Shown here piece by piece: positions 6,621-8,057 of a stretch of DNA of 8,057 bases. A model generated the notes under the pieces. That model was not told the DNA's origin. It saw only the letters and a program-made list of their open reading frames with translations, and searched no databases. Both the position numbers and the translations under genes were made by a program. This DNA comes from an uncultured Anaerotruncus sp. (GTDB lineage Bacteria; Bacillota_A; Clostridia; Oscillospirales; CAG-272), in contig CATYWI010000042.1 of NCBI GenBank assembly GCA_958414155.1, positions 1 to 8,057 of the forward strand, written 5' to 3'. The first letter of the stretch is position 1. Each line of letters opens with the position of its first letter.

Positions 6621-6648
6621 CCGCTTTACATTTCCGAAGCGGTGTAAA
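6621..6648. repeat. Interleaved inverted repeats between the dac2 and epimerase promoters
   Basis: Two inverted repeats overlap: CCGCTT (6621-6626) with AAGCGG (6637-6642), and TTTACA (6625-6630) with TGTAAA (6643-6648). The pair lies upstream of both -35 boxes, in DNA not expected to be transcribed, so a protein-binding site is more likely than an RNA structure. An A/T-rich tract (about 6646-6680) follows towards the epimerase promoter and could act as an UP element. No regulator is identified. Confidence 0.35.
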
Positions 6649-6704
6649 AGGTTAAAGAAATGTAATAAATATATTAAAAATCAGCGTATTGCGCAAAGCC
6701 GCCA

Positions 6705-6733
6705 TTGCAAACAACGTCGTTTTGTGATATAAT
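6705..6733 (+). promoter_or_regulatory. Sigma-A promoter of the epimerase gene
   Basis: TTGCAA (6705-6710), a 17-base spacer ending TGTGA, and a consensus TATAAT (6728-6733). The predicted start near 6740 leaves a leader of about 40 bases with GGAAGGA at 6764-6770, 8 bases before the ATG. No riboswitch-sized leader is present. Confidence 0.85.
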
Positions 6734-6778
6734 AACTATGTGTAAAAAGATTTCGTTTGGATCGGAAGGAAGCTTTGA

Positions 6779-7447
6779 ATGTCACTCTCAAAAAAGATTT
6801 CCCCCTCGCTCATGTGTGCGGATTTCCTGAATCTCGGAGAAGAACTGCGCATGCTTGAGGAATGCGGGATCGAATATCTTCACATCGACATAATGGACGG
6901 AGTATTTGTTCAGAACTACACTCTCGGCACGGATTTCGTGCGCAAGCTGCACGAAAACTGCTCCATTCCCCTTGATCTTCACCTTATGATAACCGAGCCG
7001 CATCTCAGGCTCGACTGGTTCGATCTGCGTCCGGGCGACTATGTGGGCTTCCATGTTGAGGCGGAGCCGCACGTTCAGCGCACGCTGGCAGCCATACGTG
7101 ACCGCGGCGCAAAGCCAATGCTTGTGCTCAATCCCGCCACGCCCCTTTCCGTGCTCGACGAGGTCCTGCCCGATCTTGACGGTGTTCTTCTTATGACCGT
7201 CAATCCCGGCTTTGCCGGGCAGAAGCTCATCCCCTCCACCCTCGACAAGATCACACGTCTGCGCCGCATGCTTGACGAGCGCGGCTACGAGAACGTTGAG
7301 ATCGAAGTGGACGGCAACGTCAGCTTTGAAAATGCCGCAAAAATGAGCCGTGCCGGAGCCAACATTTTCGTTGCCGGTACCTCCAGTATTTATTCTAAAA
7401 ACGGAAACGTAAAGGAGAACGCCGAAAAGCTACGCGCGGTTCTGTGA
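6779..7447 (+). CDS. Ribulose-phosphate 3-epimerase family protein (Rpe or allulose-6-phosphate epimerase type)
   Basis: A 222-residue cytoplasmic TIM-barrel enzyme that inverts C3 of a ketose phosphate: D-ribulose-5-P/D-xylulose-5-P for Rpe, or D-allulose-6-P/D-fructose-6-P for AlsE. The metal and catalytic set is complete: Ser10, His35 and Asp37 (in HIDIMDG, 35-41), Met39, His68 (LDLHLM), Met139 and Asp178 (EVDG, 176-179). The phosphate-side loops are NPGFAGQ (142-148), DGN (178-180) and AGTSS (199-203). SPSLMC, DIMDG, PGFAGQ and GTSS resemble E. coli AlsE, whereas housekeeping Rpe usually has SILSADF, PGFGGQ, DGG and GSA. The family is certain and the substrate is not. Length is normal. 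GGAAGGA stands 8 bases before the ATG. The gene has its own promoter and is followed after 39 bases by a gene of unknown function; it is not in the usual rsgA-rpe-thiN setting, at least on its left side. Confidence 0.9.
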   Translation: MSLSKKISPSLMCADFLNLGEELRMLEECGIEYLHIDIMDGVFVQNYTLGTDFVRKLHENCSIPLDLHLMITEPHLRLDWFDLRPGDYVGFHVEAEPHVQRTLAAIRDRGAKPMLVLNPATPLSVLDEVLPDLDGVLLMTVNPGFAGQKLIPSTLDKITRLRRMLDERGYENVEIEVDGNVSFENAAKMSRAGANIFVAGTSSIYSKNGNVKENAEKLRAVL

Positions 7448-7486
7448 GCCGTTCCCCCTCCCCGAAAAGAAAGGTCTGTACCACCC

Positions 7487-8017
7487 ATGAGAAGAAGTAT
7501 AAGCAGAGAAAAGCATGAACCGAATCAGGAATATCTGGTCAGCCGCGAAGCGGCTGTCGAGGCGATAAGCCGCCCCGATCTTACCGCCGCTCTTGACCCC
7601 GCCAAGGTTGCGCTGTCCGAATATGTTATTGCGCTTCTTGCGGATATCCCGGTGCGTTCGCGTCTTATAACGCTTACGTGTCTCAACGACGGCACGGTCG
7701 GCATATATTACAGTTCCGGCGAGACTCTGCCCCGCATCGGAAGGAGCGGCAAGCGGCTTCCTCCCGCCTGCAAGCTGATACTGTCGCGTCTCGGCGACAT
7801 TGCCGGCAGAGGTATGGCTGTCAGCGAGGTGGAAAGCATCGGTTCTGCCGACGGTGCGCGAAAAACGCGCGTTTACTTCCGTTGCATCGACGGCATTCGC
7901 CGTGTGGATTACGACATGGATCGTCTCGGTGAGTGTGACGACGGCATCCGCACGCTCGACACCATGATAAAAGACCTTCTCCGCATGATCCGTCGCAGCA
8001 AAGAACGTACTTTATGA
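7487..8017 (+). CDS. Conserved-looking protein of unknown function (176 aa)
   Basis: I do not recognise this protein. It has no signal peptide or membrane segment and should be cytoplasmic. The N-terminus is polar and basic (1-20). Residues 20-52 look helical (SREAAVEAI, AKVALSEYVIALLADI). The middle alternates predicted strands: SRLITLTCLND (58-68), GTVGIYYSSG (69-78), then ARKTRVYFRCID and GIRRVDYDM (124-144). The C-terminus is an amphipathic helix with a basic end (about 152-173, TLDTMIKDLLRMIRRSK). Cysteines stand at 65, 95, 133 and 150 without a zinc-site spacing. The only upstream ribosome-binding candidate, AGAAAGG at 7468-7474, is 12 bases from the ATG, which is long. No hairpin separates it from the epimerase gene, so the two are probably one transcript. 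GC content and codon use match the neighbours, which supports a real gene. Confidence 0.75.
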   Translation: MRRSISREKHEPNQEYLVSREAAVEAISRPDLTAALDPAKVALSEYVIALLADIPVRSRLITLTCLNDGTVGIYYSSGETLPRIGRSGKRLPPACKLILSRLGDIAGRGMAVSEVESIGSADGARKTRVYFRCIDGIRRVDYDMDRLGECDDGIRTLDTMIKDLLRMIRRSKERTL

Positions 8018-8057
8018 ACTCGGGTGGCGTTTGAGCAGATTTGCAGCCGCATACCCC
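8018..8057 (+). other. Window end; possible start of a further gene, not resolvable
   Basis: Forty bases follow the last stop. A GTG at 8024 and a TTG at 8031 both open frames to the window edge, but neither has a well-spaced ribosome-binding site and the visible peptides (about 9-11 residues) are too short to identify. There is no hairpin here that would end the preceding transcript. Confidence 0.2.

Noticed and set aside
6621..6648. RNA pseudoknot or riboswitch made from the interleaved repeats
   Set aside because: The block lies upstream of both divergent promoters and should not be in either transcript, and the connecting loops would have zero length.

Overview
The window is a chromosomal stretch of a high-GC member of the Clostridia, probably a gut-type Oscillospirales or Christensenellales relative. 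This is inferred from the gene families (S11 carboxypeptidases of DacF type, a YifB/ComM-family protein, clostridial-type CDF exporter), the purine-rich Shine-Dalgarno sequences and the GC-rich third codon positions. I cannot name a species. There are no phage, insertion-sequence, CRISPR, tRNA or rRNA features.

Layout from left to right: the last 92 codons of clpB (+) converge on a membrane-anchored D,D-carboxypeptidase gene (-, dac1), and both end at one long perfect hairpin (285-323). dac1 is divergent from a rightward unit made of a YifB/ComM-family AAA+ ATPase, an AraC-family regulator and a CDF transporter with an Asn-Asp/Asp-Asp manganese-type signature. That unit converges on a second, lipoprotein-type D,D-carboxypeptidase gene (-, dac2), and both end at a second hairpin (5427-5473) that resembles the first. 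dac2 is divergent from a rightward pair: a ribulose-phosphate/allulose-phosphate 3-epimerase and an unrecognised 176-residue protein. The same layout therefore occurs twice: convergent palindromic terminator, leftward carboxypeptidase, divergent promoters, rightward operon.

Four sigma-A type promoters can be read directly. All have an extended -10 of the form TGTGnTATA(A/C)T, and three of them have a recognisable -35 at exactly 17 bases. The dac1 promoter shows that the longest reading frame is over-extended: its ATG lies inside the -10 box, and the real start is 54 bases downstream behind a good ribosome-binding site.

Functionally the genes are mostly housekeeping: protein disaggregation (ClpB), peptidoglycan trimming (two S11 enzymes), DNA processing (YifB), metal efflux (CDF) and sugar-phosphate metabolism (epimerase). 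I see no convincing new multi-gene system. The points most worth a second look are the repeated hairpin family, the missing Asn in the SxN motif of both carboxypeptidases, the tandem C-terminal domains of the CDF protein, an interleaved inverted repeat between dac2 and the epimerase gene, and the AraC gene whose ATG sits against a TATAAT without a ribosome-binding site.
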